Shown: positions 33,513-43,050 of the stretch, one piece after another
How positions within the stretch are numbered: position 1 is the first letter of the stretch
How the letters are laid out: the number at the start of each line of letters is the position of its first letter
NCBI RefSeq assembly: GCF_032490495.1
Contig: NZ_JAVYJB010000014.1
Coordinates: 13,939-77,938 of the forward strand
Source of the DNA: Pilosibacter fragilis
GTDB taxonomy: Bacteria > Bacillota > Clostridia > Lachnospirales > Lachnospiraceae
Direction of reading: 5' to 3'
DNA length: 64,000 nt
The notes under the pieces: model-generated
What the model was told of the DNA's origin: nothing
The model's input: only the letters and a program-made list of their open reading frames with translations
Database searches by the model: none
Position numbers and translations under genes: made by a program

Positions 33513-34889
33513 ATGTGGACAAGGGCAGAATTAAAAAACAGAGCGAAAATGTGTCTGAGCCGTTATTACTGGGCGGCGTTTCTTGTGAGCCTGATCTTTG
33601 CGATCCTCAGTGGATTTGGCGGATCGAACGCGAATACCCAGAGGATTACAAGTTATCTGGAGCAGAATGAATCAGGAAACGGTCAGACTGATCAGAGCAG
33701 TCTCATCCTTGGCGAGCTGGGAGGAGATGGAAGCCTTAGCGGAAATACTGGGAGTGGTCTTGCCAGCGGGATCGAGCTTGTCCCGGGACTTGGTGATGCC
33801 TACGGACCGGGAGCCGGAAATGCCGGATCTATGGTTGCGAGCAACCTGTTTTACCGGCTTTTTGCGGGGGCTGTGGTCGTTATTGTGATCATTTCCGTCG
33901 TGATCGGAATTTTTGTACAGCCATTGTTTGAGATCGGACGAAACAGATTTTATATGGAGAGCCGCGTGACGGGACAGTCGGCGGGCATTGGAAAACTCTT
34001 CTGGGGATTTTCCAACGGATATTTAAAGCTTTTGGGGACCCAGTTCCTTCGCTCTTTGATCACAGAGGGCATCGTGTTCCTGTGCATGGCACCGGGATTA
34101 CTGACACTTGCATTTAACAGGTTCCTGATTGACTGGATGGGAAGCGCTGTTCTGATGGCATGTGGCGCCGTGGTGGGAACCTGTTTTTCCATCTACTTCC
34201 AGTACTGTTATCTGATGGTGCCGTATATTCTTGCCGAAAATCCGGATATGAAGGCGAGAGAGGCTTTAAGACTCTCAAAAGAGATGATGGACGGACAGAA
34301 GTGGAACGCGTTCGTTCTCGGCCTTTCCTTCATAGGATGGCAGCTTCTCGGAACGTTGCTCTGCGGTATCGGTACCTTTTTTGTTCAGCCGTATGTTGAC
34401 GCGACCTTCGCGGAACTCTACGCAGTTCTCCGCGGACCGTATTCCGGGCGTCTGAATGGATTCGGCGGGGAACCGTTTGTACAGAATAACGCCCGCTACG
34501 GCGGTCAGTACGTGGAGCCGGATAGTGTGAGAGATGTCGGTGAAAGAGGAAATTACAGTGGTTATGGTTCCTATGGAAATGGAGATCCGAATGGCGGATA
34601 CGGCGCGTATGGAAACGGAAATATGAATGGAGGTTACGGACAGAATAACGGAAACGGGTATTCTTATGGACAGAACCAGAACAGCGCTCCGGACAGCTGG
34701 AGTGATGTGCCGAAGGAGACATATAAGTACAACGGACCGGAGCAGACCATCAATCCGTCTGTTTCAGGGCAGGCCGCTGCAAATGACCGCGGAACGGATG
34801 TGAAAAAATCGGAAGGTGGACCGGGACGCGGATATTATCTGAATGGAAAATTTTATTCGTATACGGATGATGAGAAAAGCGAGCAGTAA
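33513..34889 (+). CDS. DUF975-family membrane protein with Gly/Asn/Tyr-rich tail
   Basis: 458 aa. The start MWTRAELKNRAKMCLSRYYW is the DUF975 signature. About five hydrophobic segments are seen: residues ~20-37, ~113-140, ~170-195, ~208-232 and ~265-295, with a ~70-residue loop rich in Gly/Ser after the first. The last ~150 residues are Gly/Tyr/Asn repeats (NGGYGAYGNG-like) and end in a charged YFLNGKFY-type motif. DUF975 proteins are integral membrane proteins of unknown role. SD GAAGGAGGAAC. Confidence 0.8.
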   Translation: MWTRAELKNRAKMCLSRYYWAAFLVSLIFAILSGFGGSNANTQRITSYLEQNESGNGQTDQSSLILGELGGDGSLSGNTGSGLASGIELVPGLGDAYGPGAGNAGSMVASNLFYRLFAGAVVVIVIISVVIGIFVQPLFEIGRNRFYMESRVTGQSAGIGKLFWGFSNGYLKLLGTQFLRSLITEGIVFLCMAPGLLTLAFNRFLIDWMGSAVLMACGAVVGTCFSIYFQYCYLMVPYILAENPDMKAREALRLSKEMMDGQKWNAFVLGLSFIGWQLLGTLLCGIGTFFVQPYVDATFAELYAVLRGPYSGRLNGFGGEPFVQNNARYGGQYVEPDSVRDVGERGNYSGYGSYGNGDPNGGYGAYGNGNMNGGYGQNNGNGYSYGQNQNSAPDSWSDVPKETYKYNGPEQTINPSVSGQAAANDRGTDVKKSEGGPGRGYYLNGKFYSYTDDEKSEQ

Positions 34890-34941
34890 CCTCTGGAAAA
34901 CTTCCGGAGGCAGATTGGCAAAGAAAGGTGAGAAGTTTTAA

Positions 34942-35490
34942 ATGGCAAAAGTATACGCGTTTGTGGCAGACGGCATGGAAGAGGTAGAGTGCCTGGCTGT
35001 GTGTGATTGCTTGAGAAGAGCAAAGGTGGATGTGAAGCTTGTATCCATCATGGGAAGAAAGATGGTGACAGGTTCCCATGGATTTAAGATCGAGGCGGAC
35101 AGCCTGTTCGAGGAAATCACGGACGATGCTGACGTATTGTTCCTTCCGGGCGGACTTGCCGGAACGAACAATCTGAAGGCGCATGAGGGACTTGCAGAGA
35201 TGTTAAAAGCCCATGCGGCAGCAGGAAAACGCCTGGCTGCGATCTGCGCGGCACCGAGTATCTTAGGGGAGCTTGGCCTCGTGAAAGGCCACCGCGCCAC
35301 ATGCTATCCGGGCTTTGAGACGAAGATGGAGGGCGCGGACTGCAGAGGTGACGGCATCATCACAGACCGCCTGATCAGCACCGGGCGCGGTATGGGCTGG
35401 GCAATCGACCTTGGTTTAGAGCTTATCAAACTCCTGGTCAGCGAAGAAGAGGCTGAAAGGATCAAGGCAGCGATCCAATACATAAAATAG
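34942..35490 (+). CDS. DJ-1/PfpI family protein (YajL/ThiJ-like)
   Basis: 182 aa. The nucleophilic cysteine C102 sits in the elbow AAICAAPSIL, and the acidic partner lies in DGMEEVE (residues 11-16). LFLPGGLAGTNNL is also typical. Members are reported as deglycases, glyoxalases or redox-stress chaperones; sequence alone does not decide. It lies 52 bp after the DUF975 gene and is followed by a strong terminator, so the two may form one transcript. Confidence 0.9.
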   Translation: MAKVYAFVADGMEEVECLAVCDCLRRAKVDVKLVSIMGRKMVTGSHGFKIEADSLFEEITDDADVLFLPGGLAGTNNLKAHEGLAEMLKAHAAAGKRLAAICAAPSILGELGLVKGHRATCYPGFETKMEGADCRGDGIITDRLISTGRGMGWAIDLGLELIKLLVSEEEAERIKAAIQYIK

Positions 35491-35531
35491 CCGTATGTTT
35501 GTGTAAATACAGGTATTCATCAGAAAGTTTT

Positions 35532-35563
35532 GGAATGCCCGGTGCACCAGGGCATTCCTTTTT
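35532..35563 (+). terminator. rho-independent terminator after the DJ-1 gene
   Basis: A perfect 9-bp stem (35532-35540 with 35550-35558) and five T. Confidence 0.9.
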
Positions 35564-35681
35564 GGCGCGGCAGGCCGCTGAAAGAATGTCAGGAACAGCA
35601 GATACGGCAGTCTGCGCCTGGAAAAAATTAAGGAAAACCGTAAAACCCCTGTGTTTTTCTGGAATTTTTACAATTTAGGTC

Positions 35682-35710
35682 TGGTCTTTTCAAACGTCTT
35701 ATGTTATAAT
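35682..35710 (+). promoter_or_regulatory. extended -10 promoter of tig
   Basis: TG-T-TATAAT (35702-35710) is a consensus extended -10; the -35 (TGGTCT, 35682-35687) is weak. The transcript would have a ~170-nt leader with short hairpins (for example GTAAC/GTTAC near 35799-35822) and no ORF. Confidence 0.6.
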
Positions 35711-35885
35711 TCCAAGCGGTGCTATGTGCGCGTGACGGAGAAGTGATGCCTGCGGGCGGATTTTTCGCTGAGCGGCGGTCATAATGCCGGAAAACGTGTA
35801 ACGCCAAAAAGCGGCAGTTACGAGATTATACGGGCGGGAAATTTCTATTCCCCGCTATCGATATATTTAAGGAGGAACTCATAAA

Positions 35886-37175
35886 ATGAGCGTACAGGTG
35901 GAGAATTTAGAGAAGAATACGGCAAAACTTACAATCGAAGTGCCGGCAGAAAAGTTTGAGGAGGCTGTACAGCACTCCTATAATAAGAATAAGGGTAAAT
36001 TCAATATCCCGGGCTTCAGAAAAGGAAAAGCTCCGTTCAACATGATCAAGAAAATGTACGGTGTTGGCGTATTCTACGAGGATGCTGTTGATGAAGTGAT
36101 CGACGCAAGCTATCCGGACGCTGCAAAAGAGAGCGGTCTTGATATCGTCTCCCGTCCGTCTATTTCCATTGAGGAGATCGAGGAAGGCAAAGCTTTCGTT
36201 TACACAGCAGTTGTAGCTGTTAAGCCGGAAGTTACTCTTGGCGAGTACAAGGGCGTAGAAGTCCAGAAGACAAAATCTGAGGTTACAGAGGAAGATATCG
36301 AGACAGAGATCAAGCGCGCAAGAGAGAAAAACTCCCGCCTCATCACTGTTGAGGACAGAGGTATCGAGGATGGAGATCAGGTAACGATCGATTTCGACGG
36401 TTCCGTAGACGGAAAGAGATTTGAGGGCGGAAAGGCTGAGGATTATCCGCTTACGATCGGTTCCCACACATTTATCGATAACTTCGAGGAGCAGTTAATC
36501 GGTAAGACAACTGGCGAAGAGTGCGAAGTAAACGTAACATTCCCGGCTGAGTACCATGTAGAAGAGTTAAAGAACAAACCGGCTGTATTCAAAGTAAAAG
36601 TAAAAGAGATCCAGAGAAAAGAGCTTCCGGAAGCTAACGATGATTTCGCAAGCGAGGTATCTGATTTCGATACAATGGAAGAGTACAAGAAAGACCTTAC
36701 AGAGAAGTTACAGGCTGAGAAGATTGAAGCAGCTAAGACAGCAGACGAGGACAAGGTCGTTGCTAAGGTGATTGAGAACGCAACAATGGAGATTCCGGAT
36801 CAGATGGTTGAGGAGCAGGTAAACGGCATGGTGAACGACTATGCGCGCAGACTTGAGAGCCAGGGAATTTCCTTCAAGCAGTACGTTGAGATCACAGGCA
36901 TGACAGCTGAGAAGATCGGCGAGCAGATGAAGCCGCAGGCGATCAAGAGAATCCAGACAAGACTCGTTCTTGAGGCAGTTGTAAAGGCTGAGAACATCCA
37001 GGCTGACGACGCAGCGGTTGAAGAGCAGTTCGACAAGATGGCTGAGGACTTCAAGATGGATAAAGAACAGATCAAGGGTATGTTCGGCGAAGAGCAGATG
37101 GCACAGTTAAAGGAAGATCTTGCAGTTCAGAAAGCAATCGACTTCCTTGTAGCTGAGGCTAAGTTCGTTGACTAA
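35886..37175 (+). CDS. tig: trigger factor
   Basis: 429 aa, full length. The N-terminal ribosome-binding domain holds the signature FNIPGFRKGKAPFNMIKK (residues ~38-55). The FKBP-type PPIase domain (~150-240) includes GDQVTIDFDGSVDGKRFEGG and the C-terminal arms are helical. It receives nascent chains at the ribosome exit. The classic order tig-clpP-clpX-lon-engB follows on the same strand. SD AAGGAGGAACTC. Confidence 0.97.
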   Translation: MSVQVENLEKNTAKLTIEVPAEKFEEAVQHSYNKNKGKFNIPGFRKGKAPFNMIKKMYGVGVFYEDAVDEVIDASYPDAAKESGLDIVSRPSISIEEIEEGKAFVYTAVVAVKPEVTLGEYKGVEVQKTKSEVTEEDIETEIKRAREKNSRLITVEDRGIEDGDQVTIDFDGSVDGKRFEGGKAEDYPLTIGSHTFIDNFEEQLIGKTTGEECEVNVTFPAEYHVEELKNKPAVFKVKVKEIQRKELPEANDDFASEVSDFDTMEEYKKDLTEKLQAEKIEAAKTADEDKVVAKVIENATMEIPDQMVEEQVNGMVNDYARRLESQGISFKQYVEITGMTAEKIGEQMKPQAIKRIQTRLVLEAVVKAENIQADDAAVEEQFDKMAEDFKMDKEQIKGMFGEEQMAQLKEDLAVQKAIDFLVAEAKFVD

Positions 37176-37388
37176 GTAAAGCAACATACTTTATGACTAA
37201 TCTGCACGGAAAACATGGTGGGGAATGGTCCGACAGAGGAACAGAAACCACATACAGAGGGGGTTGCTGCGGAGAGTTTTTCTGCGGCAATCCCTAATCG
37301 GTTATACAGGGATAGTTCCAAAATATGTGGAAAAAGGTGGATTTCTGCCGGGCCGGTCCCAGACACAGGCGACAGATTCACCGGAAAA

Positions 37389-37521
37389 GTTACTGTTCAC
37401 GCCTTGCGCAAACAGTAACTGATTTTGCCGATGCTTCGCATTCCGAATCGGCAAAATCCACTACCGCCACTGTATTGTACGGAATTTTCAGTTCAGAAAA
37501 TTCCTACCCGTGTACAGTAAC
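37389..37521 (+). repeat. dispersed palindromic intergenic repeat, copy A
   Basis: Two hairpins lie side by side. The first is GTTACTGTT/AACAGTAAC (37389-37397 and 37411-37419). The second is a perfect 12-bp stem, GATTTTGCCGAT/ATCGGCAAAATC (37421-37432 and 37447-37458). A conserved tail follows to about 37521. The whole unit aligns to copy B on the opposite strand and in part to copy C near 53.0 kb. It fills most of the tig-clpP gap, where no gene is seen. Confidence 0.8.
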
Positions 37522-37585
37522 CCAGAAAATGCATAAAAAGGAATACTTTGGTAACAGATATAAAAGAAAAGATGGAGGAAAAAAT

Positions 37586-38167
37586 ATGAGCTTAGTACCT
37601 TACGTGCTTGAATCTACAAGCAGAGGAGAGCGTTCCTACGATATCTATTCCAGATTATTAAAAGACCGTATCATTTTCCTAGGAGAGGAAGTAAACGATG
37701 TGACAGCAAGCCTTGTTGTTGCACAGCTTCTTTTCCTGGAGTCCGAGGATCCGAATAAGGACATCAACCTTTACATCAACAGCCCGGGTGGTTCTGTAAC
37801 GGCCGGTATGGCGATCTATGATACGATGAATTACATTAAATGTGACGTGTGCACCACCTGTATCGGTATGGCTGCAAGTATGGGCGCGTTCCTTCTCTCC
37901 AGCGGCGCGAAGGGCAAACGCTTCGCACTTCCGAATGCTGAGGTTATGATCCATCAGCCGTCCGGTGGAGCCCAGGGACAGGCGACAGAGATCAAGATCG
38001 TTGCAGAGCAGATCTTAAAGACAAAAGAGAAGCTCAACAAGATCCTGGCTGCAAACACCGGACAGCCACTCGACGTGATTGCCCGCGACACAGAGAGAGA
38101 CAACTACATGACAGCCGAGGAAGCTGCCGCATACGGTCTGATCGACCGCGTGATCTCCGGCCACTAG
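37586..38167 (+). CDS. clpP: ATP-dependent Clp protease proteolytic subunit
   Basis: 193 aa, started at the ATG after GATGGAGGAAAAA; a longer in-frame frame upstream runs through the repeat and is not coding. Catalytic triad S98 (CIGMAASMGAF), H123 (MIHQPSGG) and D172 (RDTERDNYM) is intact. Forms the tetradecameric protease chamber fed by ClpX, which is encoded next. Confidence 0.97.
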   Translation: MSLVPYVLESTSRGERSYDIYSRLLKDRIIFLGEEVNDVTASLVVAQLLFLESEDPNKDINLYINSPGGSVTAGMAIYDTMNYIKCDVCTTCIGMAASMGAFLLSSGAKGKRFALPNAEVMIHQPSGGAQGQATEIKIVAEQILKTKEKLNKILAANTGQPLDVIARDTERDNYMTAEEAAAYGLIDRVISGH

Positions 38168-38242
38168 GACCGGACGGCGCGAAGGCGGAAAACAGTGCCG
38201 GAGCGCAGCGAGACATAAAGAATTTAGAATTGAGGTGCGAAC

Positions 38243-39544
38243 ATGCCAGTAAGACCAGAGGAAAAGATCAGATGTTCCTTCTGCGGAAAGAATCAGGATC
38301 AGGTCAGAAAAATGATCGCCGGTACCAACGGCGTCTATATCTGTGACGAGTGTATCGAACTCTGCAGTGAGATCCTTGAGGAAGAACTCGGAAACGAGGA
38401 GGAGGAGAGACCGGATTTCTCCGGAATCAACCTCTTAAAACCGAAGGAGATCAAAGAATTTCTGGACGACTATGTGATCGGACAGGATGAGGCGAAGAAA
38501 GTTCTTTCCGTGGCTGTTTACAATCATTATAAGAGAATCACATCGAAGATGGAAAGTGATGTTGATCTTCAGAAGAGCAACATCCTGATGCTCGGTCCGA
38601 CCGGCTCCGGCAAAACTTATCTTGCGCAGACACTTGCGAAGCTTTTAGGTGTTCCGTTTGCAATCGCAGATGCAACGACGCTGACTGAGGCCGGTTATGT
38701 CGGCGAGGACGTGGAGAACATCCTCTTAAAATTGATCCAGGCAGCAGATAATGATGTGAGCCGTGCGGAGTACGGTATTATTTACATCGATGAGATCGAT
38801 AAGATCACAAAAAAATCCGAGAATGTGTCCATTACCCGTGATGTTTCCGGCGAGGGCGTCCAGCAGGCGCTGTTAAAGATCCTGGAAGGTACTGTTGCAA
38901 GCGTTCCGCCTCAGGGCGGCAGAAAGCATCCGCAGCAGGAGCTGATCCAGATCGATACGACAAACATCCTGTTCATCTGCGGAGGTGCTTTCGACGGTCT
39001 GGAGCGGATCATCGAGTCCAGACTGGAGACAAGTTCCATCGGTTTCGGCGCGAAGATCGTGGATAAGAAAAATACGGATATCAGCAAGCTGTTAAAGCAG
39101 GCGATGCCGCAGGATCTCACGAAATTCGGCCTGATCCCGGAGTTTGTGGGAAGAGTTCCGGTTATGGTATCCTTAGACCTTCTGGATGAGGATTCCCTTG
39201 TGCGGATCCTCACAGAGCCGAAAAATGCCCTCGTAAAGCAGTACCAGAAGTTATTCGAACTGGATGATGTGAAGCTGGAGTTTACTCCGGATGCCGTCCA
39301 CGAGATCGCCCATATGGCGGTTGAGAGAAAGACAGGCGCCAGAGGACTCCGCGCGATCATGGAATCCGTCATGATGGATACGATGTACGAGGTTCCGTCT
39401 GATTCCAATGTGGGAATCTGCACCGTGACGAAGGACGCGGTGGACGGAAAGGAAAAGCCGGAAGTCGTTTACCGCGACGTGACGGTGCCGAAAAAAGCAT
39501 TGGCCGGAAGATCCAGAAAAGAGAGTAACGGGGAGATCGCGTAA
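38243..39544 (+). CDS. clpX: ClpX ATPase / unfoldase
   Basis: 433 aa. N-terminal zinc-binding domain with C11, C14, C34 and C37, Walker A GPTGSGKT at residues 118-125, Walker B IIYIDEIDK, and a sensor-2 region with GARGLRAIMESVM. It unfolds tagged proteins into ClpP. It follows clpP by 75 bp and probably shares its transcript. Confidence 0.97.
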   Translation: MPVRPEEKIRCSFCGKNQDQVRKMIAGTNGVYICDECIELCSEILEEELGNEEEERPDFSGINLLKPKEIKEFLDDYVIGQDEAKKVLSVAVYNHYKRITSKMESDVDLQKSNILMLGPTGSGKTYLAQTLAKLLGVPFAIADATTLTEAGYVGEDVENILLKLIQAADNDVSRAEYGIIYIDEIDKITKKSENVSITRDVSGEGVQQALLKILEGTVASVPPQGGRKHPQQELIQIDTTNILFICGGAFDGLERIIESRLETSSIGFGAKIVDKKNTDISKLLKQAMPQDLTKFGLIPEFVGRVPVMVSLDLLDEDSLVRILTEPKNALVKQYQKLFELDDVKLEFTPDAVHEIAHMAVERKTGARGLRAIMESVMMDTMYEVPSDSNVGICTVTKDAVDGKEKPEVVYRDVTVPKKALAGRSRKESNGEIA

Positions 39545-39606
39545 CGGACGGCGTTCCCGTATGAGAAAAATTGTACCTGCAGGACCCGTATCCCGCAGAT
39601 AAGAGG

Positions 39607-39642
39607 GGCTGCTGCGCACAGAAATGTCACGGCAGCCTTTTT
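39607..39642 (+). terminator. rho-independent terminator after clpX
   Basis: An 8-pair stem (39607-39614 with 39630-39637) and five T. Confidence 0.7.
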
Positions 39643-39716
39643 ACACAACAGAATTTGCCCGTAACTGCTGACAGGCATCGGAAAGAAGCCGGGCAGTTGC
39701 GTTCATAGGAGAAATA

Positions 39717-42029
39717 ATGGAAGATAAGAAAATTACGATGCCGGCGGTGGCACTCCGCGGACTCACGATCCTTCCGGGAATGGTACAGCATTTCGACATC
39801 AGCCGGGAAAAATCGATCCGCGCCATTGAGACAGCCATGATGGGAAACCAGAAGGTATATCTCGTGACCCAGCGTCATCCGGAGCAGGAAACACCTGCGG
39901 TCGCGGATCTGTACCAGATGGGAACGATCTCCCAGATCAAACAGCTCGTGAAAATGCCGGGCGGTATCATCCGTGTGATGGTGGAAGGCGAAAAGAGAGC
40001 GGCGCTTCTCACTCTGTTTGAGGAGGGACCGTATCTGGAAGCTGAGGTCGCGGAAGCGCCGATGCAGGAAGAACAGCTTACCGACACTGTGAAGGAAGCC
40101 ATGAGCCGGATCGTTAAGGAAAAATTAGAGGAATTCGGAAACGCGAATCCGAAGGCTGTGAAAGATTTTATCGGAAGTCTTCTTGTGATCACGGATCTGG
40201 AGCAGCTTCTGACCCAGACAGCAAATGAATTTCCGTGGGATTTTGCTGTGAAGCAGGAGATGCTGGAGTGTGATTACTGGAGCCATCTGTATGACCGGAT
40301 CGTGTACTACCTGATGCGGGAACTCGAGATCCTTATGATCAAGCGGGATTATCAGGGAAAAGTGAAGGAGCACATCGATAAGAACCAGAGGGATTATATT
40401 TTAAGGGAAGAATTAAAAGTGATCCGTGAGGAACTGGGAGATGACAGCGGGACGGAAGATGCCGACGGATATATGGAACAGCTGGAAAAGCTGAACGCGG
40501 ACAAGGAAACGAAGGAAAAGATCAAAAAAGAAATTCAGCGTTTCAAGGGTATGCCGGGAGGAAGTCAGGAGGCGAATGTTCTCCGTACCTATATCGAGAC
40601 GGTGCTTGAGATGCCGTGGAAGAAGGTCTCAAGGGATAATCAGGATATCATTCACGCGAAAGAGATCCTGGAGGAGGATCATTATGGTCTGGAGAAGGTT
40701 AAGGACCGTGTACTGGAATTCCTTGCGGTCCGTGCCCTCACAAAGAAAGGCACAAGCCCGATCCTCTGCCTTGTGGGACCGCCCGGAACAGGTAAGACCT
40801 CCATCGCGAGATCGGTTGCCCGCGCCCTCGGAAAGAAGTATGTCCGGATCAGCCTTGGCGGCATTCACGACGAGGCGGAGATACGCGGACACAGAAAGAC
40901 ATACGTGGGAGCGATGCCGGGCCGTATCGCCGATGCAATGCGTCAGGCAGGCGTGTCAAACCCGTTAATGCTTTTAGATGAGATCGATAAGGTCTCTGCC
41001 GACTATCGGGGAGATGTCTCCTCAGCACTTTTGGAGGTCCTTGATGGGGAGCAGAACGTGAAGTTCCGCGACCACTATCTGGAGATCCCACTGGATCTCT
41101 CAGGCGTTCTCTTTATCGCGACGGCAAATGATGCGTCGACAATCCCGAGACCGCTCCTTGACCGTATGGAGGTTATCGAGGTATCCAGCTATACAGAGAA
41201 CGAGAAGTTCCATATCGCAAAGAAGTATCTCATTCCGAAACAGTTAGAGAGAAACGGCCTTACGGAGGAGATGCTTTCCTTCAGCGATAAGGCATTGGAG
41301 AAGATCATCCACAACTATACGAGAGAGGCCGGTGTGAGAAATCTGGAGCGCCGGATCGGTGAGATCTGCAGAAAAGCGGCGAGGGAGTTTCTGGAAAAGA
41401 AGAAAAAAACTGTGCATATCACAGAGGGAAATCTTCAGAAGTATCTCGGAAAAGAGAAGATCACCTTCGAAAATGCCAATGAGGAGGACGAGGTCGGAAT
41501 CGTAAGAGGTCTTGCGTGGACAAGCGTCGGCGGCGACACACTTCAGATCGAAGTGAATGTAATGCCGGGTGATGGAAAGCTTCAGATGACAGGACAGATG
41601 GGTGATGTCATGAAGGAATCCGCGCAGATCGCGCTGACTTACGTTCGTTCCGTGGCAGACCGGTACGGTGTGGAGAGCAGGTATTTTAAGGAACATGACC
41701 TGCATTTACATATCCCGGAGGGTGCCGTGCCGAAAGATGGTCCGTCTGCGGGCATTACGATGGCAACAGCCATGCTCTCCGCGGTGACCGGAAAGAAGGT
41801 TTGCGCAAGCGTTGCCATGACCGGTGAGATCACATTGAGAGGCCGGGTACTGCCGATCGGCGGTTTAAAGGAAAAGACATTGGCAGCAAGAATGGCACAT
41901 ATGAAGAAGGTTCTCGTGCCGGATAAGAACCGTCCGGATATGGCAGAGATCTCGAAGGAGATCACGAAAGGCATGGAGATCGTGTTTGTGAAGACTATGG
42001 ATGACGTAGTACGCGAGGCGTTCGTGTAA
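39717..42029 (+). CDS. lon: Lon protease (LonA type)
   Basis: 770 aa. N-terminal substrate-recognition domain (ALRGLTILPGMVQHFDI), AAA+ module with Walker A GPPGTGKT at residues 354-361 and VSADYRGDVSSALLEVLD, and a C-terminal protease domain with catalytic S677 (DGPSAG) and K720 (GLKEK). All catalytic residues are present. Degrades misfolded and regulatory proteins in the cytosol. SD AGGAG seven bases before the ATG. Confidence 0.97.
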   Translation: MEDKKITMPAVALRGLTILPGMVQHFDISREKSIRAIETAMMGNQKVYLVTQRHPEQETPAVADLYQMGTISQIKQLVKMPGGIIRVMVEGEKRAALLTLFEEGPYLEAEVAEAPMQEEQLTDTVKEAMSRIVKEKLEEFGNANPKAVKDFIGSLLVITDLEQLLTQTANEFPWDFAVKQEMLECDYWSHLYDRIVYYLMRELEILMIKRDYQGKVKEHIDKNQRDYILREELKVIREELGDDSGTEDADGYMEQLEKLNADKETKEKIKKEIQRFKGMPGGSQEANVLRTYIETVLEMPWKKVSRDNQDIIHAKEILEEDHYGLEKVKDRVLEFLAVRALTKKGTSPILCLVGPPGTGKTSIARSVARALGKKYVRISLGGIHDEAEIRGHRKTYVGAMPGRIADAMRQAGVSNPLMLLDEIDKVSADYRGDVSSALLEVLDGEQNVKFRDHYLEIPLDLSGVLFIATANDASTIPRPLLDRMEVIEVSSYTENEKFHIAKKYLIPKQLERNGLTEEMLSFSDKALEKIIHNYTREAGVRNLERRIGEICRKAAREFLEKKKKTVHITEGNLQKYLGKEKITFENANEEDEVGIVRGLAWTSVGGDTLQIEVNVMPGDGKLQMTGQMGDVMKESAQIALTYVRSVADRYGVESRYFKEHDLHLHIPEGAVPKDGPSAGITMATAMLSAVTGKKVCASVAMTGEITLRGRVLPIGGLKEKTLAARMAHMKKVLVPDKNRPDMAEISKEITKGMEIVFVKTMDDVVREAFV

Positions 42030-42258
42030 TGCGAGGCTACAAAGGTTGGCGGCTTTCTGACAGGTCCTGCCTGTTGGAGGGCTGTTGACTCTGGTATGTA
42101 AAAACAAGGGTAACGGTTCTGAGGGTCTGCGCATGTGCTGCGCCGACTGTAAGAAAGCATAGTTTGGCAGGCAGAAATCCCAGCGACAAAGTCATTCTGA
42201 AATGGATTTTTGCGTGTGACAAGGAAAGTGCTGAAGTGTTACATACAAGGAGAAATAT

Positions 42259-42939
42259 ATGGTAATCAGAAATGTGGAACTTGAGACCGTCTGCGGTGTG
42301 ACGAGCACGCTGCCGGAGAACACGCTGCCGGAGTTCGCCTTCGCGGGAAAATCAAATGTGGGAAAATCTTCCCTGATCAACGCGCTCATGAACCGGAAGG
42401 CGCTGGCGAGAACGTCCTCCCAGCCGGGAAAGACCCAGACGATCAACTTTTATAATATCAACGGAGCTCTCTACTATGTGGATCTCCCCGGCTACGGTTA
42501 CGCGAAGGTCCCGCAGTCTGAGAAGATAAAATGGGGCAGGATGATCGAGAATTATCTCCACAAATCCCAGATGTTAAAGTGCGTTTTCCTTCTTGTGGAC
42601 ATCCGTCATGAGCCGTCCGCCAATGACAAGACCATGTACGACTGGGTCGTTTATAACGGATTCCGTCCGGTCATCATTGCCACAAAGCTCGACAAGATCA
42701 AGCGCAGCCAGATCCAGAAGCAGGTAAAACTCATCCGCACCGGTCTCGGCATGGAAAAACAGGATATCCTGATCCCGTTCTCCGCCGAGACAAAACAGGG
42801 CCGGGAGGACATCTGGAATCTTATTGACAAGATGGCAGCAGGAGAAGATCTTCTGACCGCCGAGGAGGAGATCCAGGCGGAGAAAGCTGCGGAGTGGGCG
42901 GCGAAGAAGGCGGCGAAAGAGGCGCAGCAGAACCTTTAA
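42259..42939 (+). CDS. engB: ribosome-biogenesis GTPase EngB/YsxC/YihA
   Basis: 226 aa. G1 GKSNVGKSS at residues 30-38, G3 DLPGYGYAK, G4 TKLDK and G5-like FSAETKQG. The C-terminal ~30 residues are an Ala/Lys/Glu-rich helix longer than in most family members. It helps mature the 50S subunit. The 229 bp between lon and engB hold no gene that I can support. SD AAGGAGAAATAT. Confidence 0.95.
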   Translation: MVIRNVELETVCGVTSTLPENTLPEFAFAGKSNVGKSSLINALMNRKALARTSSQPGKTQTINFYNINGALYYVDLPGYGYAKVPQSEKIKWGRMIENYLHKSQMLKCVFLLVDIRHEPSANDKTMYDWVVYNGFRPVIIATKLDKIKRSQIQKQVKLIRTGLGMEKQDILIPFSAETKQGREDIWNLIDKMAAGEDLLTAEEEIQAEKAAEWAAKKAAKEAQQNL

Positions 42940-42955
42940 ATTTTAGAAGTACTGA

Positions 42956-43001
42956 AAAACGGCATCCGCCGCAGAAATTTCCCTGCGGCAGGTGCCGTTT
43001 T
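42956..43001 (+). terminator. long-stem terminator after engB
   Basis: An A-rich 5' arm beginning at 42956 pairs through a ~16-bp stem (with one bulge) to GCCGTTTT ending at 43001. It sits between convergent genes and can act in both directions. Confidence 0.8.
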
Positions 43002-43050
43002 CGCGTACAATTCAGAAAATTTGCCGGAGGCAGACTTCAAAACGCATATC

